A DNA stretch of 64,000 nucleotides from Cytophagaceae bacterium. Its GTDB lineage: Bacteria; Bacteroidota; Bacteroidia; Cytophagales; Cytophagaceae. The position numbers and the translations under genes were made by a program. Below, piece by piece: positions 42,407-52,188 of this stretch. The DNA lies in the NCBI GenBank assembly GCA_025454925.1, contig JALONM010000009.1, positions 60,644-124,643 of the forward strand, read 5' to 3'. Within the stretch, counting starts at the first letter, position 1. Each line of letters begins with the position of its first letter. Below the pieces are notes generated by a model, which was given only the letters and a program-made list of their open reading frames with translations, had not been told where the DNA came from and did not search any database.

Positions 42407-44254
42407 TTATATTTCAAATTCCAGAATAACTTTTGTGCCGGCAACCTCTCCTTCCGATTGTATTTCCTGTATAGTAACCGTGTAGCGTTTCTGATAGCGA
42501 ACACTCAGCAAATCCAATCGTTCTTTTAATATCTCAAGTCCTTTAGACGTATGCAATGTGGCATTCTTAAGCGCCATCGACCTTTGATATCCGACTCCAT
42601 TATCTTCTACCTCGATAATTAATACGGATTCCACTTGATGTATGTTAATCAATAATTTCCTGGTTCCTTCTTTGGGCATCAAACCATGCCAAATGGCATT
42701 TTCTACCAACGGTTGTAAAATAAACGTAGGTATCTGAATTGCTAATGGATTCACGGAATTCTGTATCTGAAGCTGATATTCAAAGTATTTACCCAAACGA
42801 ACACTTTCTATTTTTACATATAAGTCAACCAGTTCTATATCTTCCTGTAAGCTCACAAATAACTTATCTGAGCTATCCAGTATTTTTCTAACCAACCTGG
42901 AAAATCGAACTAAAAACCCTGCCGCTTCATCCTGACTAGAGGTTCGTATGCGATGCAGTACTGAATTTAACCCATTAAAAATAAAATGAGGATTCATCTG
43001 CCGCTTTAATTCGATCAGGCGCATCGACTCTGTTCGATGCAACGCTTCTACTAATTTAGATAAGGCTTCGTTTTTCTCTTTGTACGAATTACGGATAGAT
43101 TCTGCCAACCCAACACTGATCAATACAAATTGCATTACAACACCGGCATTCAACGCATACACCGAAACTACTCCTGAAGGTATCCAGCCCAAATATTCCA
43201 GCAATGAAATTAAGAAAGCGATATCCAATACGGAAAATGCTCCTATATACCATTTCACCTCCTTGTAACCACAAGCATATTGAATAATACCTGCCACAAA
43301 GGCCAACTGTATCCAGCTAAAATTGAGTATGAGATTACTGATCGAATGATTGTAAAAGGTATGCAAAATGCCTGTAAGCACTTGTATTGGTAATAATAAC
43401 AACATAACTATTGCCAGCCTTTTATTTTTATTTCGTAAATCCAGATACGAATAACTGAAGAGCAACATAAAAAACATTCCTGCTGTCAGTAATATTCCAT
43501 CCATATAAACATTACACCCCGAGCATTCCGGCCACAGGTATTGAAATGCCATCCCATTGCGGGTAGCCAGATACATACTGGTAGCGAGCACAAACAACAC
43601 GTAATACAAAAAATAAATATTCCGAAGAATTAAAAAATAGATAAAATTAAATATGATAATGAGTATAATAAATCCATAGAAAACACCCAACCCCAAATAC
43701 TCGGATAACGCATATTCAAACATGCGATTGGTACTTCGTATGGCAGGCTTGAGTACATTGGGTTGTTGGGAATTAAAACGCATAATTACCTCCAGGGTAT
43801 CTCCGGCCGGCACAGGCAATTCAAAATTTAAATTTTTATGAAATACACTTCGGGTATCGAATGCCTTATAAAACCCCGTTTCTTGTTTATAATGTAACTG
43901 AGTTCCTTTGTATACCCATAGCTGAGCCTCACCAATATCGAAATCAAATAATTCTATTTGTATACTTTCTGATAGGTCCGCGCACAAATAGAACGTAATC
44001 CAATAGGCATAGTCTGAAGACGCACTCACCAAATTTTGTTCCGTGAAGCGTCTGAACACGTTGCTTCCTCTCACCTCTCCGATCGATTTCGTGTTTGAAG
44101 AATCTATATATACCTTCGCAAATTCTCTTCCTATGAAATACTCATACGAGCGACTTCGCAGGTGAATCACTTCAGTATCCTCAGCCAGCAAAGGCAACAG
44201 CCCCGTTAGCAGGAATATCGGCAATATAAACTGAATGATTTTCTCGCATTTCAT
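42407..44254 (-). CDS. 7TM sensor histidine kinase (7TMR-DISM / LytS-type)
   Basis: The 615-residue protein has a signal peptide (LPIFLLTGLLPLLA), a beta-rich extracellular domain (about 25-175) of the 7TMR-DISM type, and about seven transmembrane segments between 185 and 385. A coiled linker leads to a His_kinase domain with phospho-acceptor His423 in RQMNPHFIFNGLNSV and an ATPase region (IPTFILQPLVENAIWHGL, IEVEDNGVGY). The pair with the LytTR regulator forms a two-component system. The ligand is unknown; relatives sense carbohydrates or small compounds. Confidence 0.94.
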   Translation of the reverse strand: MKCEKIIQFILPIFLLTGLLPLLAEDTEVIHLRSRSYEYFIGREFAKVYIDSSNTKSIGEVRGSNVFRRFTEQNLVSASSDYAYWITFYLCADLSESIQIELFDFDIGEAQLWVYKGTQLHYKQETGFYKAFDTRSVFHKNLNFELPVPAGDTLEVIMRFNSQQPNVLKPAIRSTNRMFEYALSEYLGLGVFYGFIILIIIFNFIYFLILRNIYFLYYVLFVLATSMYLATRNGMAFQYLWPECSGCNVYMDGILLTAGMFFMLLFSYSYLDLRNKNKRLAIVMLLLLPIQVLTGILHTFYNHSISNLILNFSWIQLAFVAGIIQYACGYKEVKWYIGAFSVLDIAFLISLLEYLGWIPSGVVSVYALNAGVVMQFVLISVGLAESIRNSYKEKNEALSKLVEALHRTESMRLIELKRQMNPHFIFNGLNSVLHRIRTSSQDEAAGFLVRFSRLVRKILDSSDKLFVSLQEDIELVDLYVKIESVRLGKYFEYQLQIQNSVNPLAIQIPTFILQPLVENAIWHGLMPKEGTRKLLINIHQVESVLIIEVEDNGVGYQRSMALKNATLHTSKGLEILKERLDLLSVRYQKRYTVTIQEIQSEGEVAGTKVILEFEI

Positions 44255-44605
44255 GTGTGCTGCTGAAGGCTTAATTTCTTCTCGAGGTGTCGACTGTTGT
44301 TGCTACTATCATGTGTGCGGTAATATTTTCTTACAGGACACAGGTAGCATCCATCATGAAGTTAGTATAATTTCCTTTACAATTACGTGAGTTACTATTC
44401 CCTCTATTACTCTCGATCTATGGAAGCTCAAATTAGCGTTTTTTCAAGACCCTTCCTTCGATTAATTAGTATTCGGCGGATATTCCTATGTAAGCGGTTC
44501 TTATTTTAAAACTACGACTATTCCATTGTATGGAGGTTTACGTCGAGGCACCCAGAATACATCTTAGGTGTCCCTTTACTAGTATTCCTTCCCTTTAATA
44601 TAAAC
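44255..44605. other. intergenic region between the sensor kinase gene and pyk
   Basis: About 350 A/T-rich bases without a supported gene. The promoter of the sensor-kinase operon should be here, but I see no convincing TAnnTTTG box. No strong repeat or structure stands out. Confidence 0.4.
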
Positions 44606-44630
44606 AAAAAGCCACCTGGCAAGGTGGCTT
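44606..44630 (-). terminator. intrinsic terminator after pyk
   Basis: The stem AAGCCACCT / AGGTGGCTT with a 4-base loop (44609-44630) is followed by TTTTT on the minus strand. Confidence 0.88.
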
Positions 44631-44653
44631 CTGCAATACACAATAAATATCAA

Positions 44654-46069
44654 TTATTCAACAACACCCAATTTGAGTGTATCGGCATGTGTCTTTCCTG
44701 TATATGGCATGCAGGTAGTAGTCACGAATAAATCTCCTTTTTTAAGAATACCGTATTCAACGCCTAATTTTTTCACTGCTTCAATAGTTTCGTCGGTGAT
44801 TCCGAATTTATCAAAATAAAATGCTTTTACCCCCCAAACCAAGCTCAGTCTGTTAAGTACTTGCTTATTGTTTGTAAAGATGTAGATATTAGATTTTGGT
44901 CTATTGGCGGCTAAGCGATAGGCTGTATACCCTGATTGAGTTAGCCCTATGATGGCTTTCGCATTTGTACTATCGGCCAACGCACATGCTGTATCAATTA
45001 CCGAATCGCTGTAGGTAGTGGTATCATCGTCTACTTGTTTATTGTAGATATTGCCAGACTTTTCAACGGCTCTGCAAATACGAGTCATGCTTTCCACTGC
45101 CAACACAGGGTATTTACCTGAAGCAGACTCAGCGCTCAACATAACCGCATCAGCACCATCGATAATAGCGTTGGCTACGTCATTCGTTTCAGCACGCGTT
45201 GGACGAGGGTTATCGATCATACTTTCCATCATCTGAGTTGCCACAATCACAGGCTTGCCCAAACGATTACATTTATTCACCATTAGCTTCTGAAGCAAAG
45301 GCACATCTTCCATTTGCAATTCCACTCCCAGGTCACCACGAGCCACCATTACGGCATCTGTCTCCGCTATGATTTCATCCAGGTTTTTAATTGCTTCTGG
45401 CTTTTCAATCTTGGCCACTACTTTTATTTCACGACCCGACTGACGGATGATCTCCTTAATTTCACGCATATCTTCTGCTCTGCGCACAAACGAAAGAGCA
45501 ATCCAATCCATGTCGTGCTCAATTCCGAATTTCAAGTCTTCCTTATCCTTCTCTGTCAAAGAAGGTTCAGAGACTTCTGCATCCGGAAGATTAATTCCCT
45601 TTTTAGACTTGAGAATTCCTCCGTATACAATTTCACAGGTAACTTCGTCTTTACCTTTTCCAACCACCTTCAATTCAATCTTACCATCATCGATCAACAC
45701 CACGTTGCCTATTTGCAAATCGTGAGTCAACATTTTATAGGAACTACTGATCCTCTCTTTCGTGCCTAATATTTTTTCCTTCTGAATAACGATTTTAGCT
45801 CCAGGAACCAATTCAACCCCATTGTTTTCTACTTCATCGGTGCGGATTTTAGGGCCTTGTAAGTCTTGAAGCATGGCAATATTGGTATTATGCTCTGCAT
45901 TCAATTCGCGAATCATTTTGATTACCTGAAGATGTCCTTCGTGGCTACCGTGAGAAAAATTCAGACGAAATACATTTGCTCCTGCTTGTGCAAGTTCCCA
46001 TAGTTTCTCTTTTGTGTTGGAAGCAGGGCCGACCGTAGCAACAATTTTGGTCTTTTTAATAAGCTCCAT
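44654..46069 (-). CDS. pyk: pyruvate kinase
   Basis: The 471-residue enzyme transfers phosphate from phosphoenolpyruvate to ADP in glycolysis. Motifs are KIVATVGPASNTKE, FRLNFSHGSHEGH, LQDLQGPKIRTDE, the active-site signature VAKIEKPEAIKNLDEII and DLGVELQMEDVPLLQK, then VATQMMESMI and PTRAETNDVANAIIDGADAVMLS. The length is typical. It follows the IPExxxVDY-like gene by 3 bases. Confidence 0.97.
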   Translation of the reverse strand: MELIKKTKIVATVGPASNTKEKLWELAQAGANVFRLNFSHGSHEGHLQVIKMIRELNAEHNTNIAMLQDLQGPKIRTDEVENNGVELVPGAKIVIQKEKILGTKERISSSYKMLTHDLQIGNVVLIDDGKIELKVVGKGKDEVTCEIVYGGILKSKKGINLPDAEVSEPSLTEKDKEDLKFGIEHDMDWIALSFVRRAEDMREIKEIIRQSGREIKVVAKIEKPEAIKNLDEIIAETDAVMVARGDLGVELQMEDVPLLQKLMVNKCNRLGKPVIVATQMMESMIDNPRPTRAETNDVANAIIDGADAVMLSAESASGKYPVLAVESMTRICRAVEKSGNIYNKQVDDDTTTYSDSVIDTACALADSTNAKAIIGLTQSGYTAYRLAANRPKSNIYIFTNNKQVLNRLSLVWGVKAFYFDKFGITDETIEAVKKLGVEYGILKKGDLFVTTTCMPYTGKTHADTLKLGVVE

Positions 46070-46072
46070 TGA

Positions 46073-46501
46073 CTAAAAAATTAAATTATCTCTAGATTTA
46101 AGAAGTTCCGTTTGAATGGAATTTACAAATTGAACACCCGGAAGATTTTTAATCCTGTTTATTATCTCCGAGCCGTCAAATATACCACTTTCATCGGTTA
46201 TATGAACAAAATAATCGTAATCTTTTAATTCCGGCACCAGAAAAGGCTTTTCGACGTTTGCGTACTCACAGGACTTGTTTTTTATCAACCGGAAAACACT
46301 ATATTCGGTTTCATATATATATAAGGTGTTGATGATTTTTCCTTCTTTCAGAAAATCAATCACCAAATCATCTGCTTTAGACAAAGTAGTCTTGAGTACC
46401 TTATTGAGCATCCAGGCAAACTTGTATGCTTTTATCGGTGCAATTATTCCTACCAAGGTAAAATCGAAGTCATATTCTATTACCAGCTTGGTTGTTTTCA
46501 T
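46073..46501 (-). CDS. IPExxxVDY-type conserved protein
   Basis: The 142-residue protein resembles a family found beside pyk or rnc in Bacteroidota: an N-terminal acidic strand (LVIEYDFDFTLVGI), then APIKAYKFAWMLNKVL, LYIYETEYSVFRLIKNKS and a central polar region. The C-terminal motif that names the family is not intact (VNSIQTELLKSRDNLIF). It is cytoplasmic, of unknown function. It is co-directional with pyk and divergent from acpP. Confidence 0.55.
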   Translation of the reverse strand: MKTTKLVIEYDFDFTLVGIIAPIKAYKFAWMLNKVLKTTLSKADDLVIDFLKEGKIINTLYIYETEYSVFRLIKNKSCEYANVEKPFLVPELKDYDYFVHITDESGIFDGSEIINRIKNLPGVQFVNSIQTELLKSRDNLIF

Positions 46502-46653
46502 TCCTCTTTTCGTCCTTATTTTGCCAAAATTGAAACGCTTCTTAGGAACAAAACAGATAACTCTGTAGTAACTAAGTAATTGTAAATATAGCGATTAATA
46601 CTATTTATAAAACTTTGAAGAATGATTCTGTGCAAACAATTGTGAAAAAATAG

Positions 46654-46684
46654 TTGACAATCACGATTATTAATTTTTCCTTTG
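46654..46684 (+). promoter_or_regulatory. acpP promoter
   Basis: TTGACA at 46654-46659 and TTCCTTTG at 46677-46684, with 20 bases between the TTG and the -7 box, approximate the TTG / TAnnTTTG consensus. The start codon of acpP is 31 bases downstream. Confidence 0.65.
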
Positions 46685-46714
46685 CATCCGTGTTTTACTA
46701 AAAGCAGTAATAAA

Positions 46715-46951
46715 ATGTCAGAAATTGCATCAAAAGTAAAGAGCATCATCGTTGATAAGCTCGGAGTAGAAGAATCAGAAGTTACTCCAGAAGCAAGCTT
46801 TACCAATGACCTAGGTGCCGATTCACTCGACACAGTGGAATTAATCATGGAATTCGAAAAAGAATTCAATATCTCTATTCCTGACGAGCAAGCTGAAAAC
46901 ATTCAGACCGTTGGACAAGCTGTTGAATACTTAGAGAAAAACGTAAAGTAA
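46715..46951 (+). CDS. acpP: acyl carrier protein
   Basis: The 78-residue acidic four-helix protein has the phosphopantetheine attachment Ser37 in [19 protein letters not shown]. The carrier shuttles growing acyl chains between fatty-acid synthesis enzymes. ATG 46715 gives the standard N-terminus ([17 protein letters not shown]); a longer in-frame extension is unneeded. fabF follows by 16 bases. Confidence 0.98.
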   Translation: MSEIASKVKSIIVDKLGVEESEVTPEASFTNDLGADSLDTVELIMEFEKEFNISIPDEQAENIQTVGQAVEYLEKNVK

Positions 46952-46967
46952 TAAGTCAAACATTCTG

Positions 46968-48218
46968 ATGACTTTAAAAAGAGTTGTAGTAACAGGCCTA
47001 GGCGCACTTACTCCTATTGGAAATACCGTTCAGGAATATTGGAACAGTCTTTCAACAGGGGTAAGTGGTGCGGGTCTGATCACTAAGTGGGATGCCTCCA
47101 AGCATAAAACCAAATTTGCCTGCGAGGTAAAAGGATTCAATCCAGAGAATTTTATCGACAGGAAAGAGGCTCGCAAGATGGACCCTTTCACGCAGTATGC
47201 GGTAGCCTGCTCGGCGGAAGCCATTAAGGATGCTCGCATAGACGCCAGTCTCAATCCGGATCGCATAGGCGTTATCTGGGGAGCAGGAATAGGCGGTCTG
47301 CGCACTTTTCACGATGAGGTTTGCGGATACGCAAAAGGTGATGGAACTCCCCGTTTCAATCCTTTCTTTATTCCTAAAATGATTATTGATATTAGTGCCG
47401 GTTATATTTCCATGATCAATGGATTTAGAGGTCCTAATTTTTCTACAGTCTCCGCTTGTGCTTCTTCCAGCAATGCGCTGGTTGACGCCTACAATTACAT
47501 TCGCTTAGGCAAAGCCGACATTATCGTTACCGGAGGATCAGAAGCTGCTATCGTAGAATCTGGAATCGGTGGATTCAATGCCTGCAAGGCCCTTTCGGAA
47601 AGAAACGATGATCCCGCCACAGCTTCCAGACCGTTCGACAAGGACCGCGATGGATTTGTTATGGGTGAAGGTGCCGGTGCGCTCGTATTGGAAGAATACG
47701 AACATGCCAAACGTCGCGGTGCTACCATTTATGCCGAAGTGATCGGCGGTGGTATGTCTGCCGATGCGTATCACCTTACAGCGCCTCATCCCGAAGGTCT
47801 TGGTGCTAAGAATGTAATGCTTAATGTACTTTCCGATAATAACACCCAACCTGAAGAAGTGGATTATATCAATGTTCATGGAACATCCACTCCATTAGGA
47901 GATATTGCGGAGCTAAGTGCTATTCAAGCTGTATTCGGAGAGCATGCTTATAAACTGAACATCAGTTCTACCAAATCCATGACAGGACACTTGCTGGGTG
48001 CTGCCGGAGCTATTGAAGCCATTGCTTCTATTCTGGCAATCAAATACCAGCTGGTACCTCCTACCATCAATCACTTTACGGATGATGATCAAATTGACTC
48101 TAAACTCAATTTGACGTTTAACAAAGCTCAATCGCGCAAGATAACTGTCGCTATGAGCAACACTTTTGGATTTGGCGGACATAATGCTTCTGTATTGTTC
48201 CGAAAAATCGAAGGTTAG
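46968..48218 (+). CDS. fabF: 3-oxoacyl-ACP synthase II
   Basis: The 416-residue condensing enzyme extends acyl-ACP with malonyl-ACP. The active-site Cys164 lies in VSACASSSNAL, the two His residues in INVHGTSTPLGD and SMTGHLLGAAG, and the Gly-rich FGFGGHN near the C-terminus completes the KAS pattern. The length is typical for FabF. It sits between acpP and rnc in the order acpP-fabF-rnc. Confidence 0.97.
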   Translation: MTLKRVVVTGLGALTPIGNTVQEYWNSLSTGVSGAGLITKWDASKHKTKFACEVKGFNPENFIDRKEARKMDPFTQYAVACSAEAIKDARIDASLNPDRIGVIWGAGIGGLRTFHDEVCGYAKGDGTPRFNPFFIPKMIIDISAGYISMINGFRGPNFSTVSACASSSNALVDAYNYIRLGKADIIVTGGSEAAIVESGIGGFNACKALSERNDDPATASRPFDKDRDGFVMGEGAGALVLEEYEHAKRRGATIYAEVIGGGMSADAYHLTAPHPEGLGAKNVMLNVLSDNNTQPEEVDYINVHGTSTPLGDIAELSAIQAVFGEHAYKLNISSTKSMTGHLLGAAGAIEAIASILAIKYQLVPPTINHFTDDDQIDSKLNLTFNKAQSRKITVAMSNTFGFGGHNASVLFRKIEG

Positions 48219-48952
48219 TGCTTAATCGCCTTAAACGTCTATTCACTCCGTTATCGCCTAAGGATAAAAAAATTTCCTCTGCCGTATTTAATATGGCCGG
48301 TTTTTATCCCGGTAATCTGCGTCTATACAAATTGGCCTTCAGCCATTCTTCTGCTGCCAAAGAAAATTCTCAGGGAGTAAAGGAATCCTATGAACGACTT
48401 GAATTCCTTGGTGACTCCTTACTTGGTGCGGTTGTCGCTGAATATCTATTCAAAAAATTCCCTTTCCAGGATGAAGGATTCCTTACCGACATCCGATCGC
48501 GAATTGTAAATCGTGAATCGCTGAATAAAGTAGGAAAAAAAATGGGCTTACTTTCCGTTGTCACATACTCCGGAAGTGTAAATCATCAGCATCGCTCTCT
48601 CTATGGTGATGTTGTGGAAGCACTCGTTGGTGCGATTTATCTCGATAAAGGATTCAACACCTGCCGCTCTTTTATTATCTCAAAAATCCTTGATCCCCAC
48701 TTTGATCTGGAAGAAGTGGTGCAGACCAATCAAAATCATAAAAGTATTTTGATCGAATGGTCTCAGCGAGAAGGGAAAAAAATCAAATTTGAAATCGTGG
48801 ATGAAAAAGGAAGCATGCACAGCAAAGAATTTACGGCTGTTGTGTTCCTCGATGATGCCACCATCTCCACAGGCATCGGAACTTCGAAAAAAAGAGCAGA
48901 GCAATCTGCTGCGGAGAAAGCATGTATTGCCTTAAACCTATCCGCTAGTTAA
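48218..48952 (+). CDS. rnc: ribonuclease III
   Basis: The 244-residue double-strand RNA endonuclease processes rRNA and structured mRNAs. The catalytic motif ERLEFLGDSLLGAVVAEYL and GDVVEALVGAIYLDKG (the second acidic cluster) are clear, followed by a C-terminal dsRNA-binding domain (HKSILIEWSQREGKKIKFEI...SKKRAEQSAAEKACIAL). It starts with GTG at 48218-48220, overlapping the fabF stop by one base, so translation is probably coupled. Confidence 0.96.
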   Translation: MLNRLKRLFTPLSPKDKKISSAVFNMAGFYPGNLRLYKLAFSHSSAAKENSQGVKESYERLEFLGDSLLGAVVAEYLFKKFPFQDEGFLTDIRSRIVNRESLNKVGKKMGLLSVVTYSGSVNHQHRSLYGDVVEALVGAIYLDKGFNTCRSFIISKILDPHFDLEEVVQTNQNHKSILIEWSQREGKKIKFEIVDEKGSMHSKEFTAVVFLDDATISTGIGTSKKRAEQSAAEKACIALNLSAS

Positions 48953-48980
48953 TCATCACTCTATTTATTTTCTTTCCTAT

Positions 48981-49057
48981 TCTCGTATGCCTGAAGACGG
49001 TTGTCCTGAATTGATGGATCATCTCAGGATTTCAAGACTTCTCATTACCATACGAGA
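48981..49057. ncRNA. nested stem-loop element downstream of rnc
   Basis: Outer arms TCTCGTATG (48981-48989) and CATACGAGA (49049-49057) pair perfectly. They enclose inner arms TCCTGA / TCAGGA (49004-49009 / 49024-49029). No T-run follows, so it is not a standard terminator. It may be an mRNA 3'-end structure, perhaps an RNase III target, or a small RNA. No function is supported by sequence alone. Confidence 0.3.
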
Positions 49058-49130
49058 GGGAACTAAGTGCTAATTAGCGAATGTAAGCCTGATGATGCAA
49101 CACCAAAAAGTTGTATATATCAGGTTGACT

Positions 49131-49982
49131 CTATACGTTAATTTTACCTTTGCTCTGATCCATGAATATGATCACACTGGTATATACCGCAATTGAACCT
49201 GCCACTACTAATACTACTACTAACCATCGAACGGGGCTGCTTCTCTTTTTCGGAGCGGAGCCACGCTCGATAACATTTAGCGTAGAAAAAGGTTTGCGCA
49301 AGCAAGCCATTCGAGTTAATACCCCCTGGTACTCGTACTTCGTGCGCATTTTTTCCATCGTAATGGCCTCTAGATCTAAATTAGACCCAGCCCGGAGCAA
49401 TCGCTCGTACAAACTGTCCTGCGTGGCCATGGTTTTAATGATATCCACCTGATATTTTTCCAGCATGGGTAAGCATGCATCCAACAATGGCTGTCTGTTT
49501 AATGAGTCTACCACACGCACGATGTCGTTTACTATGATGGCTGCAGTATCTGGATTTGCATCCAAAACGGAAATACGAAGCGCATTAAAATCTGTTTCTG
49601 TTACGCTGTAGTTTTCAGTAAACTTCTCAATTACATAATAGGAAAATAATTTATCCTCTTTATCTAGCTTATAGCGCGTACCTAAGTCATATTTATTAAT
49701 GACGTACCACTTGATCTCTGCTGACTCTGCAATACCATGTATTCTGTCGGCATCGTCATTGCCAGCATACAACGAAACGGGATCTCCTGAAAATAAATAT
49801 CTCGGGTCATACGCTTGGGAACTGAGTGGATAAAACGTAGACTCCGCCTTATACTTTACCGGGAGTATAAATGCCAGCGCCACGCCCAATATCACAGAAA
49901 CTATGAACACAAGGAGGTATACCCTTTTATGTTTTAGAAAAAGATTAACAAGATAAAATAAACTGGTGCTTGAATTTTCCAT
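49131..49982 (-). CDS. Wzz-like chain-length / polysaccharide co-polymerase protein
   Basis: The 283-residue protein has two transmembrane helices, near 18-38 (VYLLVFIVSVILGVALAFI) and about 255-275 (WLVVVLVVAGSIAVYTSVI), with a periplasmic helical domain between them. YKAESTFYPLSS after the first helix and RKPFSTLNVIERGSAPKKRSSPVRW before the second fit the Wzz family, which controls polysaccharide chain length. It has no kinase domain. No other polysaccharide gene is adjacent. Confidence 0.8.
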   Translation of the reverse strand: MENSSTSLFYLVNLFLKHKRVYLLVFIVSVILGVALAFILPVKYKAESTFYPLSSQAYDPRYLFSGDPVSLYAGNDDADRIHGIAESAEIKWYVINKYDLGTRYKLDKEDKLFSYYVIEKFTENYSVTETDFNALRISVLDANPDTAAIIVNDIVRVVDSLNRQPLLDACLPMLEKYQVDIIKTMATQDSLYERLLRAGSNLDLEAITMEKMRTKYEYQGVLTRMACLRKPFSTLNVIERGSAPKKRSSPVRWLVVVLVVAGSIAVYTSVIIFMDQSKGKINV

Positions 49983-50096
49983 TGTATGATTTGTGGCAAT
50001 TTACCCTAGCCACCCTTAATAATGTATTTTAGTTAAAAACAAATCTACTTATTTTTTTATGATTTGCCCCAAATTTTTATCCAATTTGGAGTCTGG

Positions 50097-52010
50097 TTAT
50101 CGTTTTTTAATGCTTATTAAAGTTCCATTCACATACTCAATCTGATCGTTATCCAATAAGTCTCTTAACGCCTCCACCACCTGAGCTTCTGTACCAATCC
50201 CTTTCATCTGTTCCACTACATCCTGCAGCATCTGTGGTTTTTCACAAATACATTGGATTATTTTCTGATTCAATGATTGGGCATGTTGTTTCTTGTCTTT
50301 TGTATCTGCCAAGCACAAATCGCAAATACCGCAAGGCTGTGCCAATATCTCTCCGAAATACCTCAGCAAAAACTGATTTCTGCATCCTTTCTGCAACTGA
50401 GTATATTGAATCATGTATAATGCCCGTTCTCTGTCGACTTTGCGGAGTTGTTCCTGTTTTTCGGCAGATAGGAATAAACGGGAAGCGTCTTGACGAGGCT
50501 GTGTAAATAATACCTGAGGTTTGATTTTTCGCGGCTCGTACAGCAGCATATTGCTCTTTTGGAGAATATCCATCTTTTTTTTGAATTCGATTTCCGACAT
50601 CCCTAAAATACGCATGACCTGCTGCTCCTGTATGGATACAAAGCCCGTATAAAGTTCTCCTCCATACAACCTGAGCAAGGTTTTAATGAAGGTATCCATG
50701 CCTGGGTGTGTTAGCTGATAGTCGTAGAGTTGCATCGCATCGACAATAATCATCAGTTTGGATTGTGTATCCTGAAAATCGGGCATCTGTATATAGCCTT
50801 CTTGTTCTAATCGCCTTAAGGCATAATACATTTCTATTTTAGTAAATTTAAAAATCCTGGCAAACTCTTCCTCCTGAAAATCATAACTAGCCAGCATACT
50901 GCTGCCTACCGCAATTTTATAGTGGTTGGCCAGTGCTTGGTATACATTCCGCACTATTTCGTTGGAAGGATACTTTTGTTCTATTTTCTCCTGTAGTTCT
51001 TTATAATCGGAATCATGAAATAGTTGAACAGCAAAGGCCCTTTGTCCATCTCGTCCCGCGCGGCCTGCCTCCTGAAAATAAGATTCCGGATTGTCTGGAA
51101 TATCCATGTGTACCACCAAACGTACGTCCGCTTTATCGATCCCCATGCCAAAGGCGTTGGTAGCCACCATTACCCTTATGGCTCCTTTTAACCATTCTTG
51201 TTGTTTCCGGTTGCGTTCCACCAAAGGTACTCCTGCATGATAATAATCACATACAACAGCATTTCTTCTCAGCCACTTACTTAATGCCTCACAGCCTTTG
51301 CGACTGCGCATATACACGATGGCACTCCCCGGAACTTTCTTGAGAATTTCTAATAGCTTATGATCTTTATTTTCAGGTTGCAGACATGATAAAGATAAGT
51401 TTTTACGGATGTACGAATCTTGAATGCATTCAGCATGGGGTATAGCCAATTGTTGTTGTATATCGAGTATCACTGCAGGTGTTGCCGTAGCCGTTACTGC
51501 GATTACCTGCAAACCAGGTCGCTGCTGGAGTAAGTCACCAATATGTCGATACGCTGGTCTGAAATCATGCCCCCACTGCGAGATGCAGTGGGCTTCATCT
51601 ACCGCCAACAATTGGAGCGGCATTTTTTTTATACGCTCCTGAAATAGCTCGCTTTGTAAGCGTTCGGGAGAAACATATAAAAATTTCACTTCGGAATCGT
51701 AACTGCAATTATCCAGAACAATATCCATTTCACGGTAGTGCATGCCCGAATGTAAATAATAGGCTTTGATGCCCAGTTGTCGCAGACGCTCTACCTGATC
51801 TTTCATCAACGACAGCAAAGGCGATACTACAAGGGTAAGACCTGGCTTGCATAAACCAGGTACCTGGTAGCATATAGACTTACCTCCGCCTGTTGGCAAC
51901 AATGCCAGCACCGGCTTGCCTTGCATCACTGCCTCTACCACTTCCTTTTGTTTGGGACGGAAGCCATCGTAATTCCAATATTTTTTTAGTACCTGTTCCG
52001 GAGTCACCAC
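50097..52010 (-). CDS. recQ: ATP-dependent DNA helicase RecQ
   Basis: The 637-residue superfamily 2 helicase unwinds DNA 3' to 5' in repair and recombination. Motifs are the N-terminal YGFRPKQ-like helix (WNYDGFRPKQKEVV), Walker A LLPTGGGKSICYQVP, DEAH (LLAVDEAHCISQWGHDFRPAY), VTATATP, NAFGMGIDKADVRLVVH and QEAGRAGRDGQ (motif VI). A zinc site follows (CRNQFLLRYFGE...CGICDLC) and a winged-helix domain. The C-terminus stops after the RQC-like part, with no clear HRDC domain. Confidence 0.96.
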   Translation of the reverse strand: MVTPEQVLKKYWNYDGFRPKQKEVVEAVMQGKPVLALLPTGGGKSICYQVPGLCKPGLTLVVSPLLSLMKDQVERLRQLGIKAYYLHSGMHYREMDIVLDNCSYDSEVKFLYVSPERLQSELFQERIKKMPLQLLAVDEAHCISQWGHDFRPAYRHIGDLLQQRPGLQVIAVTATATPAVILDIQQQLAIPHAECIQDSYIRKNLSLSCLQPENKDHKLLEILKKVPGSAIVYMRSRKGCEALSKWLRRNAVVCDYYHAGVPLVERNRKQQEWLKGAIRVMVATNAFGMGIDKADVRLVVHMDIPDNPESYFQEAGRAGRDGQRAFAVQLFHDSDYKELQEKIEQKYPSNEIVRNVYQALANHYKIAVGSSMLASYDFQEEEFARIFKFTKIEMYYALRRLEQEGYIQMPDFQDTQSKLMIIVDAMQLYDYQLTHPGMDTFIKTLLRLYGGELYTGFVSIQEQQVMRILGMSEIEFKKKMDILQKSNMLLYEPRKIKPQVLFTQPRQDASRLFLSAEKQEQLRKVDRERALYMIQYTQLQKGCRNQFLLRYFGEILAQPCGICDLCLADTKDKKQHAQSLNQKIIQCICEKPQMLQDVVEQMKGIGTEAQVVEALRDLLDNDQIEYVNGTLISIKKR

Positions 52011-52188
52011 GTTGCACTATAATTATGATAAAGATACGAAAAGAGATCCGTTATCTATATTCCGCCTATCGGGTCTTGACCACAGATGTAGGATAGGCTG
52101 AAAAAGATTTCCTTAATGCTGCCTGTTTGCTTTACATTTTTATTTTTCTCAAAATATCCTTAACATGTCCTAAACTAATTATTTTGTT

